Under the pieces are notes generated by a model that was not told the origin of the DNA, searched no databases, and saw nothing but the letters and a program-made list of their open reading frames with translations. 64,000 bases of DNA from Saprospiraceae bacterium (lineage in GTDB: Bacteria; Bacteroidota; Bacteroidia; Chitinophagales; Saprospiraceae): positions 1 to 64,000 of the forward strand of contig JAIYCH010000108.1 of NCBI GenBank assembly GCA_027488135.1. The letters are read 5' to 3'. Each line of letters starts with the position of its first letter. The stretch's first letter is position 1. Positions 1-8,759 of this stretch are shown here, one piece after another. Position numbers and translations under genes: made by a program.

Positions 1-227
1 AGATCTGTTGTTAAAACAACCTTATCAGCGTTAAATATTTCTTGAAAATGCTTAGCTAATTCAATAATTGGAGCTCCCTGATAGGTTTCAACTACCATCA
101 TCTTTTTAACATTTTCCAATGGTGATATACTACCAGAAAACGCTTGTTTTATAGCATCCCAACCCTGTGGTAAATTCCAATTCCCAGGGATATTAACCGC
201 TGGATATTTATCGTATTCCTGCCTCAA
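1..227 (-). CDS. Partial protein, possibly class I mannose-6-phosphate isomerase-like (N-terminal 75 codons)
   Basis: Only the 5' part is in the window; the gene runs off the left edge. The best start is a TTG whose bases overlap the TGA stop of the ROK kinase, giving LRQEYDKYPAVNIPG and then a fragment with VETYQGAPIIELAKHFQ. The opening YDKYPAV and the following glycine/tryptophan-rich stretch recall the N-terminus of the phosphomannose-isomerase-like proteins often found next to ROK kinases in Bacteroidota, but too little is visible to prove the family. Tight overlap with the kinase implies translational coupling at the end of the SusC-SusD-kinase operon. Isomerase function is an inference from context. 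Confidence 0.45.
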   Translation of the reverse strand, partial: MRQEYDKYPAVNIPGNWNLPQGWDAIKQAFSGSISPLENVKKMMVVETYQGAPIIELAKHFQEIFNADKVVLTTD

Positions 228-1165
228 TGTGCTATTTCTTTTTCTTGTGCTAAAATGGCAGCGCCTATGACACCTGCCCAATCGGGATTTTGTGCTAAAA
301 CCACTTTTACTGTAAAATGACTTAACCAGCTAGCTTTGTCTATAAAAGTCTGAAAATACTCTCTTAAATTTTCGCCATCTGTCATAACCCCTCCTCCCAA
401 TATTAAATATTCGGGATCATAAGCATAGACCAGATTTTTAAGTGTGTATGACCAAGCTTTTAGATATCTGTTGTAAATGGACTTGGCCAATGTATCACCT
501 TCGGCAGCTGCTTTGAATAAATCCTTCATCTGAGGATTTGCGACCCTGGAAAGGCTGCTCATTTCATACGACTTTTCGGTCTCTAAAATGGACTGTAAAG
601 CCCAACCAGATGCTAAAGATTCGGAACAACCGATATCACCGCAATTGCATTTATCCCCAAAAATATCAATAGTTTGATGACCGCCAAGATTACCAGCGAA
701 ATGGTTAAACCCTCTAAGCATGGTCCCATTTGAAAGAACCGCCGTCCCAATGCCAGTGCCAAAGGTTACCAAAACCGCATCCTTTGTTCCCTGTTCAATC
801 CCTTCTATTTCTCCAACCAATGCTGCTCTGGCATCATTTTCAATAATAAACGGAACATTATAAAATGGATTAAACCAAGCTTCTAGATCCATATTTTTTG
901 CATCAGGATATTTTACATAATCAGAAAGAATTTTATTCCATTTATGATCAATCAAACAAGGAAGAGCCATACCGATCCCTTCAATAGGTTCCGATGCATC
1001 AAAAGCAAAACTCAGCGCTTTAATTTCCTCTATTATCAGAGGCAAATTGGCTTCCAACGAATGATTATTCTTCACCTCAAAAACGGAGGAACTAACCATT
1101 TTTTTTTGTTTTACCAAGCCCAATTTAATTCTGGTACCACCCACATCTATACCTACAAAAGCCAT
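224..1165 (-). CDS. ROK-family sugar kinase
   Basis: This 313-residue protein has the ROK-family layout. The N-terminal phosphate-binding loop is GIDVGGTRIKLGLV (residues 5-18). The central ENDARAALVGE carries the catalytic aspartate, the second ATP loop is FGTGIGTAVLSNG, and a zinc site CNCGDIGCSE lies near residue 175. It should phosphorylate a hexose or amino sugar in the cytoplasm using ATP; the exact sugar cannot be read from sequence. It sits 9 bp after the SusD gene, so the imported sugar is probably its substrate. Length is normal for the family. A glucokinase, mannokinase or N-acetylhexosamine kinase are all possible. Confidence 0.92.
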   Translation of the reverse strand: MAFVGIDVGGTRIKLGLVKQKKMVSSSVFEVKNNHSLEANLPLIIEEIKALSFAFDASEPIEGIGMALPCLIDHKWNKILSDYVKYPDAKNMDLEAWFNPFYNVPFIIENDARAALVGEIEGIEQGTKDAVLVTFGTGIGTAVLSNGTMLRGFNHFAGNLGGHQTIDIFGDKCNCGDIGCSESLASGWALQSILETEKSYEMSSLSRVANPQMKDLFKAAAEGDTLAKSIYNRYLKAWSYTLKNLVYAYDPEYLILGGGVMTDGENLREYFQTFIDKASWLSHFTVKVVLAQNPDWAGVIGAAILAQEKEIAH

Positions 1166-1174
1166 AATTGGATA

Positions 1175-2683
1175 TTAATAACCAGGATTCTGGGGTAATA
1201 AATTATTATTCAAATCAACTTCCTCCTGCGGTATGGGGAACAATTTATGAAATGCCATAGGTATAGCCTTAGATTTTGCAGCCTTCACAGCAGACTCCAA
1301 TTGATTGAAACGCACCAAATCAAACCATCTTTGACCTTCGCCAACAAATTCAAGACGTCGTTCATTTAACAACCTTTCCTTAAATTGAGTATAATTCAAT
1401 CCGCTTAGATTAGGCAAAATTGGCCTTTCCTTTGTACCATCAAACCTGGCTCTTTTTCTTATGGCATTAATTGCATCATAAGCTTCAGTAGTAGGGCCGT
1501 TATTTTGTTCATTAAGGGCCTCGGCATACATTAATAGAATATCGGCATAGCGTAAATAGGGAAAATCGTTTTCAGTATTTCCACCTTGCGGTTCTGTGAT
1601 TTTGTCCCAATATTTTTGAATATGAGGTTCGATCGTAATTTTACCTCCATTTTTGGACGAAACCTCCGTTATCAGGGTAACTTCCCTGCGTCGGTCGAGA
1701 GGATCGTAGGCATTTAATAAGGCCTTTGTTGCCACCTGCCAGCCTTGCGCATTGATATTCGCTACAGATTCTGTAAGTTCTCTAGGAAGAAGCCGAACAT
1801 TAAATTGGCCAACTTCCCAAAAGGAGATGCTATTATTTCCTGTTCCAAAGCCGACCGTAAATAAAGCTTCTTTCCCATTTGTATTTGGAATTTTAAAAGC
1901 GTCCTTAAAATCTGCCCATAAACTATATTGCCCGGACGCAATGATGTCTTTACAATAGGTTATTGCCTTAGCATAGTTTTTTTGGGTTAAAAACACCTTC
2001 GCCAAAAGACCTTTTGCAGCGCCGGAAGTAGCCCTTCCTTTGCCATTGTTTGCAGGATAAGAAACGGGTAGATTTTTTTCTGCAAATGATAAATCTGCTA
2101 TCACCTGATCATAAATAGCTGCTGTTAGTGCTTTTTTAGGATAAACAGGATCTGTTATACTCAGCATCAAAGGGATATCGCCAAAAAGTCTGACCAAATC
2201 AAAATATAGTAAACCTCTGAGGAATCGTGCTTCACCTATTAGTCTGGATTTTAGTTTTTCATCTATTTTCATATCCTGAATGCCTGCAATGGCAAAATTA
2301 GCATTGCTAATTCCTTTGTACCCATTAATCCAAAAATCCCGAACGGTGCCATTGACTGGCTTATGTCTAAATTGATCTAACTCGTCTAGTTCAATGGAAC
2401 CTGCCAGCCTATTTTCCATTTCATCAGAGGCCAATCCAGACATTACCCAATAACTACTATGAAAAGCACCGCCAAAGGTTGGGGCAAAACTTGTTGAGTT
2501 TAATACTGCATAAATGGAATTTACGGCAGCGATGGCGTCATTTTCTGTTTTGAAAAAATTCTCAATAAAAACCTGATCTTTTGGATCCTCTACCAGTAAA
2601 TTTTTACAAGTAGGGAGTGAAATCGCCAGGATCGAAAAGACCAGTAAAATTCTGGTAGGAATAAATTTATTATATGTTAACAT
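1175..2683 (-). CDS. SusD/RagB-family outer-membrane glycan-binding lipoprotein
   Basis: This is a 502-residue SusD-like protein that would cap the neighbouring SusC channel on the cell surface and bind the glycan before import. It starts with a signal peptide ending in an imperfect lipobox (SLPTC, cysteine near residue 26). The mature start EDPKDQVFIENFFKTENDA is typical of SusD proteins. The C-terminal RagB/SusD domain shows YADILLMYAEALNE and the hallmark LLNERRLEFVGEGQRWFDL. Its ATG overlaps the SusC stop codon by one base, so the pair is translationally coupled. The ligand is not predictable from sequence alone. Confidence 0.95.
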   Translation of the reverse strand: MLTYNKFIPTRILLVFSILAISLPTCKNLLVEDPKDQVFIENFFKTENDAIAAVNSIYAVLNSTSFAPTFGGAFHSSYWVMSGLASDEMENRLAGSIELDELDQFRHKPVNGTVRDFWINGYKGISNANFAIAGIQDMKIDEKLKSRLIGEARFLRGLLYFDLVRLFGDIPLMLSITDPVYPKKALTAAIYDQVIADLSFAEKNLPVSYPANNGKGRATSGAAKGLLAKVFLTQKNYAKAITYCKDIIASGQYSLWADFKDAFKIPNTNGKEALFTVGFGTGNNSISFWEVGQFNVRLLPRELTESVANINAQGWQVATKALLNAYDPLDRRREVTLITEVSSKNGGKITIEPHIQKYWDKITEPQGGNTENDFPYLRYADILLMYAEALNEQNNGPTTEAYDAINAIRKRARFDGTKERPILPNLSGLNYTQFKERLLNERRLEFVGEGQRWFDLVRFNQLESAVKAAKSKAIPMAFHKLFPIPQEEVDLNNNLLPQNPGY

Positions 2684-5600
2684 TAGAATGAAATTTGAAT
2701 GCCAGCAAAAATGGTTCTTGACATAGGGTAGCCGCCATAATCTACGCCCTGGAGTAAACTACTTTGACCAAAAGCAAATAATTCAGGGTCAAATCCACTA
2801 TATTTAGTGAAATTGTAAATATTATTAGCCGATGCATAAATCCTCAACTGATTTATACGAATCTTTTTCAACAAAGAAGCTGGTATGGTGTAACCTAACG
2901 AAATATTTTTAATACGAATAAAAGAACCAGATTCAACCTGAGCATCACTAAAAATATTTCGTTCAGAAGGATTAACTTTAGGATAGATGGTATTTGTATT
3001 TTGCGGCGTCCATCTATTGTCCCAATATTCCTTCAAAACATTTGTCTCACCATTTAAGGAACCGATTTCAAATAAATTTGCATTGATTAAATCATTGCCT
3101 GCCATACCCTGAATAAAAAAAGAGAAATCAAATCCTTTAAATCTAAAGTTATTTATAACCCCAAAAGTTACGTCGGGCATCGCCTGACCGATGGGCACTC
3201 TGTCAGCCTCGTCAATAAATCCATCGGGACTATTTGTTAAGACCCCTTTAGCATCCCTTCCATTTAGATCGACATATTTCCTGTCGCCCAAACCAGGTGT
3301 TTGACCCTTTATTTTTGCTGAAGATTTAATTTCCTCTGCTGACTGAAACAATCCAGCAGATTTATATCCATAAAAAGTTCCTATAGCCTCCCCTTTTTTC
3401 AAAATACTCCAACCTGTTGGAACATTCAGGATACCGCCAATGGGAATGTCTCTTTCGGACGCCAGCGCTGTAATTATATTTCTATTATGGGAAACATTAA
3501 AGGTCGTGCTCCAAAACAATTTGGAATCAATATTAGTGGTTGTCAATGCCAATTCCACCCCTGTATTTTTAAGTCCCCCAATATTTGTAAGGTAATATCC
3601 AAATCCAGACGTTGTTGGCAATGGAGCATAAAGTAATAAATCACGTGTTCTTTTCTGATAAACATCAAAAACAACGGAAATCTTACCATCCTTAAATTCC
3701 ATGTCCAGTCCTAAATCTGCCTGATGCGTTCTCTCCCATTTCAAATCAGGATTAGGATAGCGCAAAGGTTCTTTCCCTTTATAAAATTCCGTACCATCGA
3801 AAACACCCTCTCCGAGATTACCAATGGTCGCCAATGAAGAGAAAGAGGCAATTTCCTGATTACCTATGATCCCATAACTTAATCTAACCTTAAAGGTTGA
3901 AAAGATATCCAAATCAGAGATAAAAGATTCCTTATGTAATTTATAGGCAAGGGCTGCTGAGGGAAAGAATCCATATTTATTATTAATTCCAAATTTAGAA
4001 GAACCATCCACTCTACCTGTTAAAGTAAAAAGCATCTTGTCTTTATGCGTCCAGTTCACTCTACTCAAATAGGAAATCATACCCCAGGTTGATTCTCCGT
4101 TTCCTGGAGGTTGAGGATTCAGGCCAGCTGCTATTGAATGGTAACCTGTTCTATTATCTTGAAAATCGAAAGTGAACAAGAAAATTCTTTCGCTAAAAAA
4201 GCCTTGATAAGTATTTCCAATTAAAAAATTCAATTGATTATTTCCAATAGTCTTATTATAATTCATCGTATATTCAGCTAACCAGGAGCGGCCATTAATT
4301 CTGGCCAGAACAGCTGCACCATTGGTACTTTCGCCTCTTTTCAAGAAATTTGGAACGAATCTGTTTTCACTTACTGAAAATATGTCCGCACCAAGATTTA
4401 CTTTAAACTCTAATCCCTTAGCCAAGGTAAATGTAGTATTGAAATTACCAATGGTTCTGACATTCGTGGAAATATTATCTGTTTCTAAGGCATCTGCCAC
4501 AGGATTTGCCAGATTTCTTCCTCTGTCATCCTGGTAGGTATATCCACCTGCGCGGGCGGAATCCAGGACAGGCAAAGAGGGAGGAAAGAGCAAAGCTGTT
4601 GTCACCGAACCAGGCAAGAGAACCCCTGTACCACTGCTTTGAGCACCTGTCAATACACCACGAGATTGAATATTACTGCTACTCAAACTTGCTCCTGCTT
4701 TTATCCATGAATTAACTTCCTGATCGATATTTATTCTAAAAGTATAGTTTTTAAAATCAGAGTTTAAAATAATGCCATCTTGTGAAACATAGCCCCCTGA
4801 AACAGCAAATCTTGTTTTTGTATTACCTCCTGACAAATTCAACTGGTAGCTATGCATTCTTGCTTGTCTGAAGATAGCTTCCTGCCAATCAGTTCCTTGC
4901 CCAATTCTTTCCGGAATAAAATAACGAACATCGACAGGTAATTTAGCGTCTGCATTAAAGGCATTCATATATTGGGCAAATTCCTGACCAGTTAACATTG
5001 GTAGTTTTTTTGTTATCGTCTGTATCCCCTGATAGGAATCAAAACTAATGCGGGAAGTACCCGCCTTACCTCTTTTTGTTGAGATAATTACTACGCCATT
5101 GGAACCTCTTGCCCCATACATTGCCGTTGCACTTGCATCTTTCAATATTTCGATAGATTCGATATCTGCCGGATTAATAGAAGCTAAACCATTCAGTGGA
5201 GAACCTGCCACGGCACCACCATTTAGCTGACCATTATCATTGGTAATTAACATACCGTCAATGACAAAAAGAGGTTCATTTCCTGCATTTATCGAACTTG
5301 TACCCCTAATTCTTATAGAGGTTTCCCCCCCGGGCCTTCCACTGACCTGAGTTACCTGAACACCGGCGGCTCTGCCTTGTAGTGCCTGATCTACAGAAAT
5401 GGGCGCCAATCTGCTAATCGACTCCCCGGAAATGGAAGACACAGAACCTGTCAAATCACTCTTCTTTACCTGTCCATACGCAACAACAACGATATCATCA
5501 AGGACAGAAGCTTCCTGAAGTAAAAGCACATCGATAACATCTTTTGCTCCTACTGTCATTTCAACCGTCTCATACCCGATATACGAAAAAACCAGTATAG

Positions 5601-5814
5601 AACCGGTTTTTGTTTTAATTTCATACAGTCCTTTCTCGTCTGTAACAACACCTACTCCTGTTCCCTTGATAGTGATATTCACCCCAACGAGAGATTCTGA
5701 ATTATCCTGACCCTTAACTGAACCAGTTATCAGACGTTCTTTTTCAGATTGTGCCCAACTACTTGACGTAAAGAAAAGTAAACATTGAAGCAATAAAACT
5801 ACATTCCATTTCAT
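2683..5814 (-). CDS. SusC/RagA-family TonB-dependent outer-membrane transporter
   Basis: This is a 1043-residue SusC-type receptor. After a signal peptide (residues 1-21) comes a carboxypeptidase-regulatory-like domain (GSVKGQDNSESLVGVNITIK). A plug domain follows, with the typical VVVAYGQVKKSDLTGS and YGARGSNGVVIISTKRGK. A long C-terminal beta-barrel ends in SRTIFAGIQISF with the terminal aromatic residue. It imports oligosaccharides across the outer membrane using TonB energy, with the SusD partner as lid. The gene begins 24 bp after the GntR regulator and probably shares its transcript. Length and domain order are normal. Confidence 0.97.
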   Translation of the reverse strand: MKWNVVLLLQCLLFFTSSSWAQSEKERLITGSVKGQDNSESLVGVNITIKGTGVGVVTDEKGLYEIKTKTGSILVFSYIGYETVEMTVGAKDVIDVLLLQEASVLDDIVVVAYGQVKKSDLTGSVSSISGESISRLAPISVDQALQGRAAGVQVTQVSGRPGGETSIRIRGTSSINAGNEPLFVIDGMLITNDNGQLNGGAVAGSPLNGLASINPADIESIEILKDASATAMYGARGSNGVVIISTKRGKAGTSRISFDSYQGIQTITKKLPMLTGQEFAQYMNAFNADAKLPVDVRYFIPERIGQGTDWQEAIFRQARMHSYQLNLSGGNTKTRFAVSGGYVSQDGIILNSDFKNYTFRINIDQEVNSWIKAGASLSSSNIQSRGVLTGAQSSGTGVLLPGSVTTALLFPPSLPVLDSARAGGYTYQDDRGRNLANPVADALETDNISTNVRTIGNFNTTFTLAKGLEFKVNLGADIFSVSENRFVPNFLKRGESTNGAAVLARINGRSWLAEYTMNYNKTIGNNQLNFLIGNTYQGFFSERIFLFTFDFQDNRTGYHSIAAGLNPQPPGNGESTWGMISYLSRVNWTHKDKMLFTLTGRVDGSSKFGINNKYGFFPSAALAYKLHKESFISDLDIFSTFKVRLSYGIIGNQEIASFSSLATIGNLGEGVFDGTEFYKGKEPLRYPNPDLKWERTHQADLGLDMEFKDGKISVVFDVYQKRTRDLLLYAPLPTTSGFGYYLTNIGGLKNTGVELALTTTNIDSKLFWSTTFNVSHNRNIITALASERDIPIGGILNVPTGWSILKKGEAIGTFYGYKSAGLFQSAEEIKSSAKIKGQTPGLGDRKYVDLNGRDAKGVLTNSPDGFIDEADRVPIGQAMPDVTFGVINNFRFKGFDFSFFIQGMAGNDLINANLFEIGSLNGETNVLKEYWDNRWTPQNTNTIYPKVNPSERNIFSDAQVESGSFIRIKNISLGYTIPASLLKKIRINQLRIYASANNIYNFTKYSGFDPELFAFGQSSLLQGVDYGGYPMSRTIFAGIQISF

Positions 5815-5838
5815 AATAGCTTAATTAAATGTTGTCCA

Positions 5839-6567
5839 TTATCGGCCAATCTCAACCGAATAAGAAATACCATCGCCCCTATAAAAAACTTGATTATACT
5901 CAACAATCTGACCATCAGAACTATAAACCGTTCTATTTCTCGTTAAAATGGGGTCGCCGGGTTTTATTTGTAAATTTTCTGCTAAATCATTGGTTGCTGC
6001 AATAGCGCTGATATCTTCCCTTGAAAGGGTCACATAAACGTTATTTTCTTCTTCCAGTACCTTGTATAATGGTCTTGTAAAATCCTGTTCAATTTGAACT
6101 TTTGTTCTGGGATGAAACCAGGATATACTCAATAACAACGGTTTTTCCTCGTCTCCTCTCAATCTGGTAATCTCAACCACTCGGGTATCAGGTTTAATAT
6201 TAAAAATCTCAGCTAATTCAGGAGGCGCTTTAACCAATTTAACTTCCAACCTGTAATTGATAATTTTCCGTCCCTTTTCCTCCATTTCCTTCGTAAAGCT
6301 GAACCAATGATCCAATCGGGTCAATAGTTTTTTTCTGACAACCATGGTGCCAACGCCTTTTTTTCTAACCAGAATACCCTCCTGTACTAACTTGGCGATA
6401 GCCGTACGGACGGTATTTCTGGCGATGCCCAGTTCATTGGCAATATCTACTTCTTTCGGAAACATTAAACCACTTTGGTATTCTGGTTTCTCTACCAAAG
6501 TGCGAATAATTTTTTCCACTTGTTGATGTAAGGGTAAGGTGAGATCCGGGTCAATTCGCCATTTCAT
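5839..6567 (-). CDS. GntR-family (HutC/UTRA type) transcriptional regulator of the sugar locus
   Basis: The protein has 242 residues. The first 75 form the winged helix-turn-helix of GntR regulators (LPLHQQVEKIIRTL, NELGIARNTVRTAIAKL, EGILVRKKGVGTMVV). The rest is a UTRA ligand-binding domain, which in this family usually senses a phosphorylated sugar or other small metabolite. It lies just upstream of SusC. The palindrome TATGTTTAAACATA sits five bases before its start codon and again in front of the esterase gene, so it probably represses both its own transcript and the esterase. The effector is unknown; a product of the ROK kinase would be logical. Confidence 0.93.
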   Translation of the reverse strand: MKWRIDPDLTLPLHQQVEKIIRTLVEKPEYQSGLMFPKEVDIANELGIARNTVRTAIAKLVQEGILVRKKGVGTMVVRKKLLTRLDHWFSFTKEMEEKGRKIINYRLEVKLVKAPPELAEIFNIKPDTRVVEITRLRGDEEKPLLLSISWFHPRTKVQIEQDFTRPLYKVLEEENNVYVTLSREDISAIAATNDLAENLQIKPGDPILTRNRTVYSSDGQIVEYNQVFYRGDGISYSVEIGR

Positions 6568-6571
6568 GGTA

Positions 6572-6585
6572 TATGTTTAAACATA
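6572..6585. promoter_or_regulatory. Putative GntR operator, copy 1 (upstream of the regulator gene)
   Basis: The perfect 14-bp palindrome TATGTTTAAACATA ends five bases before the regulator start codon. The identical 14 bases recur upstream of the esterase gene. Its left half (TATGTTTA) also resembles the Bacteroidota -7 element TAnnTTTG, so a bound repressor would block the promoter. Autoregulation is inferred. Confidence 0.7.
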
Positions 6586-6661
6586 CTGAAAATTACACTT
6601 AATTTTTGGACTTTTCTCATTTTTCGAAATAAAAAATATAAAATCCATAAAAAATAATTAT

Positions 6662-8662
6662 TTAAAAGCTGAAAGGATCAAAATGAAAGAAATTTTTAGC
6701 GGTAGAAAGAGGAAATTGGTCTGTTCTAAAAGGAAGCAATGGTTTTCCATTCACGCCATACAATTGCCATTTGCCGGGATTATTAGCCCAGGCAAAGCGG
6801 ATATATTTAGGTTTTGACACTTCTGGACTCGATAATTTTATTTTATTTTTAGACAAATAAGCATCTGCCTTTACAAATTTTCCATCTGACCCAGCAATCA
6901 AGAAAGAATGCAGTTTATCTTCTTTGGGTATATCTTTAAATGGCGTTGAAAAATGAACCATTAAAGCACCATTGGAAGTAAAAGTTGTTTTCATCCACTG
7001 AGGGGACTTTACATCCATATCAAAACCATAATCTTGCACTAAAGCATTATCTGCTAATCGTTTACCAACTGTTTCTTTATCTTTAGGATGAATATCCAGA
7101 GCATCACCAACATCGATAGCTGTAGCTAAAGAAGTAAAAGGAAGGGTCAGTGCCGAGGCCTGAGCGGCTCGTAATTCAGCCCAATTACTTGGATTTCCGA
7201 GGGTATCCTGGGGACCATAATTGGCTAATTGCACAAAATGGAAAGGCAAATTTGGTTTATTAAATAGTTTTCTCCAATCGGTAATCATTGCAGGGAAAAG
7301 AGAAGCATATTCTGCAGCTCTATCCGCATTGGATTCTCCCTGGTACCAAATAACGCCTTTAAATCTATAAGCCGACAAAGGGGCAATATTTGCATTATAT
7401 AAGGCCGTGGGATGAGAAAAAACGCTCATATTGGGTACGATGGGTTTTGGAAAATCATTCGCATTTATTTTATCTCCTATTTTCATTTCCCATTTCCCAG
7501 TTAAAATAGGATTACCCCAAAAAGCATTGGTGTACATTCCACCTTTTCCACCGATATCAAAAACCCTAACTACCAATAGATTATCTTTTTCTTTAACTAG
7601 GGAAGACGGGAAAAAATAGCCTCTGAAATTTCTGGACCCGAAAGTTTCACCTATAAAAGAACCATTCAACCAAACGCGATCATAATCATCAATTTGATTT
7701 AAATTAATACTTTGTTGATCTCCCTTGATTGCACCTGGCCAGTCAAATTTTTTTCGAAACCAAACCTCACCATCGTGATCATAACCTAAATCTTCCCATA
7801 ACAAAGGTACCTGAACCTCCTTCCATTCTCCAGGCATATTAGCGGACTCAAACCATTTTTCCTTCATACCTTTGGTATTCAGATAATAATCTTTATCCCA
7901 TTGACTCCTGAAACGAGCCAGATCATCGAGTAATTCGCTTTTCGTTTTATTTGGTGCCATCGTTTGTTCTACAATAGACTTGAAAGCATCCAACGGTAAA
8001 AGAGATTCAGCACTCATCCACGTTTCAATGGTGGTCGCACCCAAACAACTCACCACTATACCAATAGGAACATTTAATTTAGATTGTAAGTGTTTTGCAA
8101 AATAAAAAGCGGTTCCTGATAATTGGCCGGCAGAATTTTCATTTAAATTTTGCCAACGCCCGCCTGCAATATCTCCGGACGGAATCAGATCAGTTTCAAT
8201 TTGCACATTAAAAAAATGAATGGGGTAAGTTGAATTAAAATCTGATTTACTCGTCTTAATACCCAGCATATCCATCGTATATTGCATGTTAGACTGCCCC
8301 GAACATAACCAAACCTCCCCAATATAGATATCATTTAAACGCCAGGTTGTATCAGTAGAAATAGTCATTTCATAAGGTCCACCAGCTGCAAAAACGCCAA
8401 TATCACATTTCCATTTTCCTGTCTCATCCGTTTTGACGACTTTATGGACATTTCTAAAATGAACTGAAACTTCTTCCCCTTTGTCAGCCCAACCCCAGAT
8501 AGTAATCGCTTCATTTCTTTGTAAAACCATACCATCTTTAAAAATATGCGGCAATTTCAACATAGCAAAGACAGAAGCCGTTGAACATCCAATAAAAATC
8601 AGTAAAAAAAGAACAGATTTCTTAAAAGACCAGGGGTAAAAAATAGGTAGCTGAGGATTCAT
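6662..8662 (-). CDS. Secreted SASA-family (sialate O-acetylesterase-like) esterase
   Basis: The protein has about 666 residues from the chosen start, MNPQLPIFYPWSF, followed by a hydrophobic signal segment. A start 30 bases earlier is possible, but its first codons (MFKH) are simply the regulator palindrome, so it is unlikely to be translated. SGNH/SASA motifs are visible: LCSGQSNMQ with the nucleophilic serine, GVIWYQGESN, and a late DIHPKDKETVGKRLAD with the catalytic histidine. A beta-sandwich insert (WFRKKFDWPG, residues about 300-390) is usual in this family. It should remove acetyl groups from glycans in the periplasm before uptake by SusC/D. The substrate need not be sialic acid. Confidence 0.88.
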   Translation of the reverse strand: MNPQLPIFYPWSFKKSVLFLLIFIGCSTASVFAMLKLPHIFKDGMVLQRNEAITIWGWADKGEEVSVHFRNVHKVVKTDETGKWKCDIGVFAAGGPYEMTISTDTTWRLNDIYIGEVWLCSGQSNMQYTMDMLGIKTSKSDFNSTYPIHFFNVQIETDLIPSGDIAGGRWQNLNENSAGQLSGTAFYFAKHLQSKLNVPIGIVVSCLGATTIETWMSAESLLPLDAFKSIVEQTMAPNKTKSELLDDLARFRSQWDKDYYLNTKGMKEKWFESANMPGEWKEVQVPLLWEDLGYDHDGEVWFRKKFDWPGAIKGDQQSINLNQIDDYDRVWLNGSFIGETFGSRNFRGYFFPSSLVKEKDNLLVVRVFDIGGKGGMYTNAFWGNPILTGKWEMKIGDKINANDFPKPIVPNMSVFSHPTALYNANIAPLSAYRFKGVIWYQGESNADRAAEYASLFPAMITDWRKLFNKPNLPFHFVQLANYGPQDTLGNPSNWAELRAAQASALTLPFTSLATAIDVGDALDIHPKDKETVGKRLADNALVQDYGFDMDVKSPQWMKTTFTSNGALMVHFSTPFKDIPKEDKLHSFLIAGSDGKFVKADAYLSKNKIKLSSPEVSKPKYIRFAWANNPGKWQLYGVNGKPLLPFRTDQFPLSTAKNFFHFDPFSF

Positions 8663-8679
8663 TTTATAAAAATATTTAG

Positions 8680-8693
8680 TATGTTTAAACATA
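8680..8693. promoter_or_regulatory. Putative GntR operator, copy 2 (between esterase and divergent gene)
   Basis: This second exact copy of TATGTTTAAACATA lies 18 bases upstream of the preferred esterase start codon and 67 bases before the divergent gene at 8760. Its position could let one regulator control both directions. No other copy was found in the window by eye. Confidence 0.7.
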
Positions 8694-8759
8694 TAATCAA
8701 ATCTAATGATTATCTTTAAACGAAAGATTATTTTAAATACATTTTAAAAAATAAAAAGG

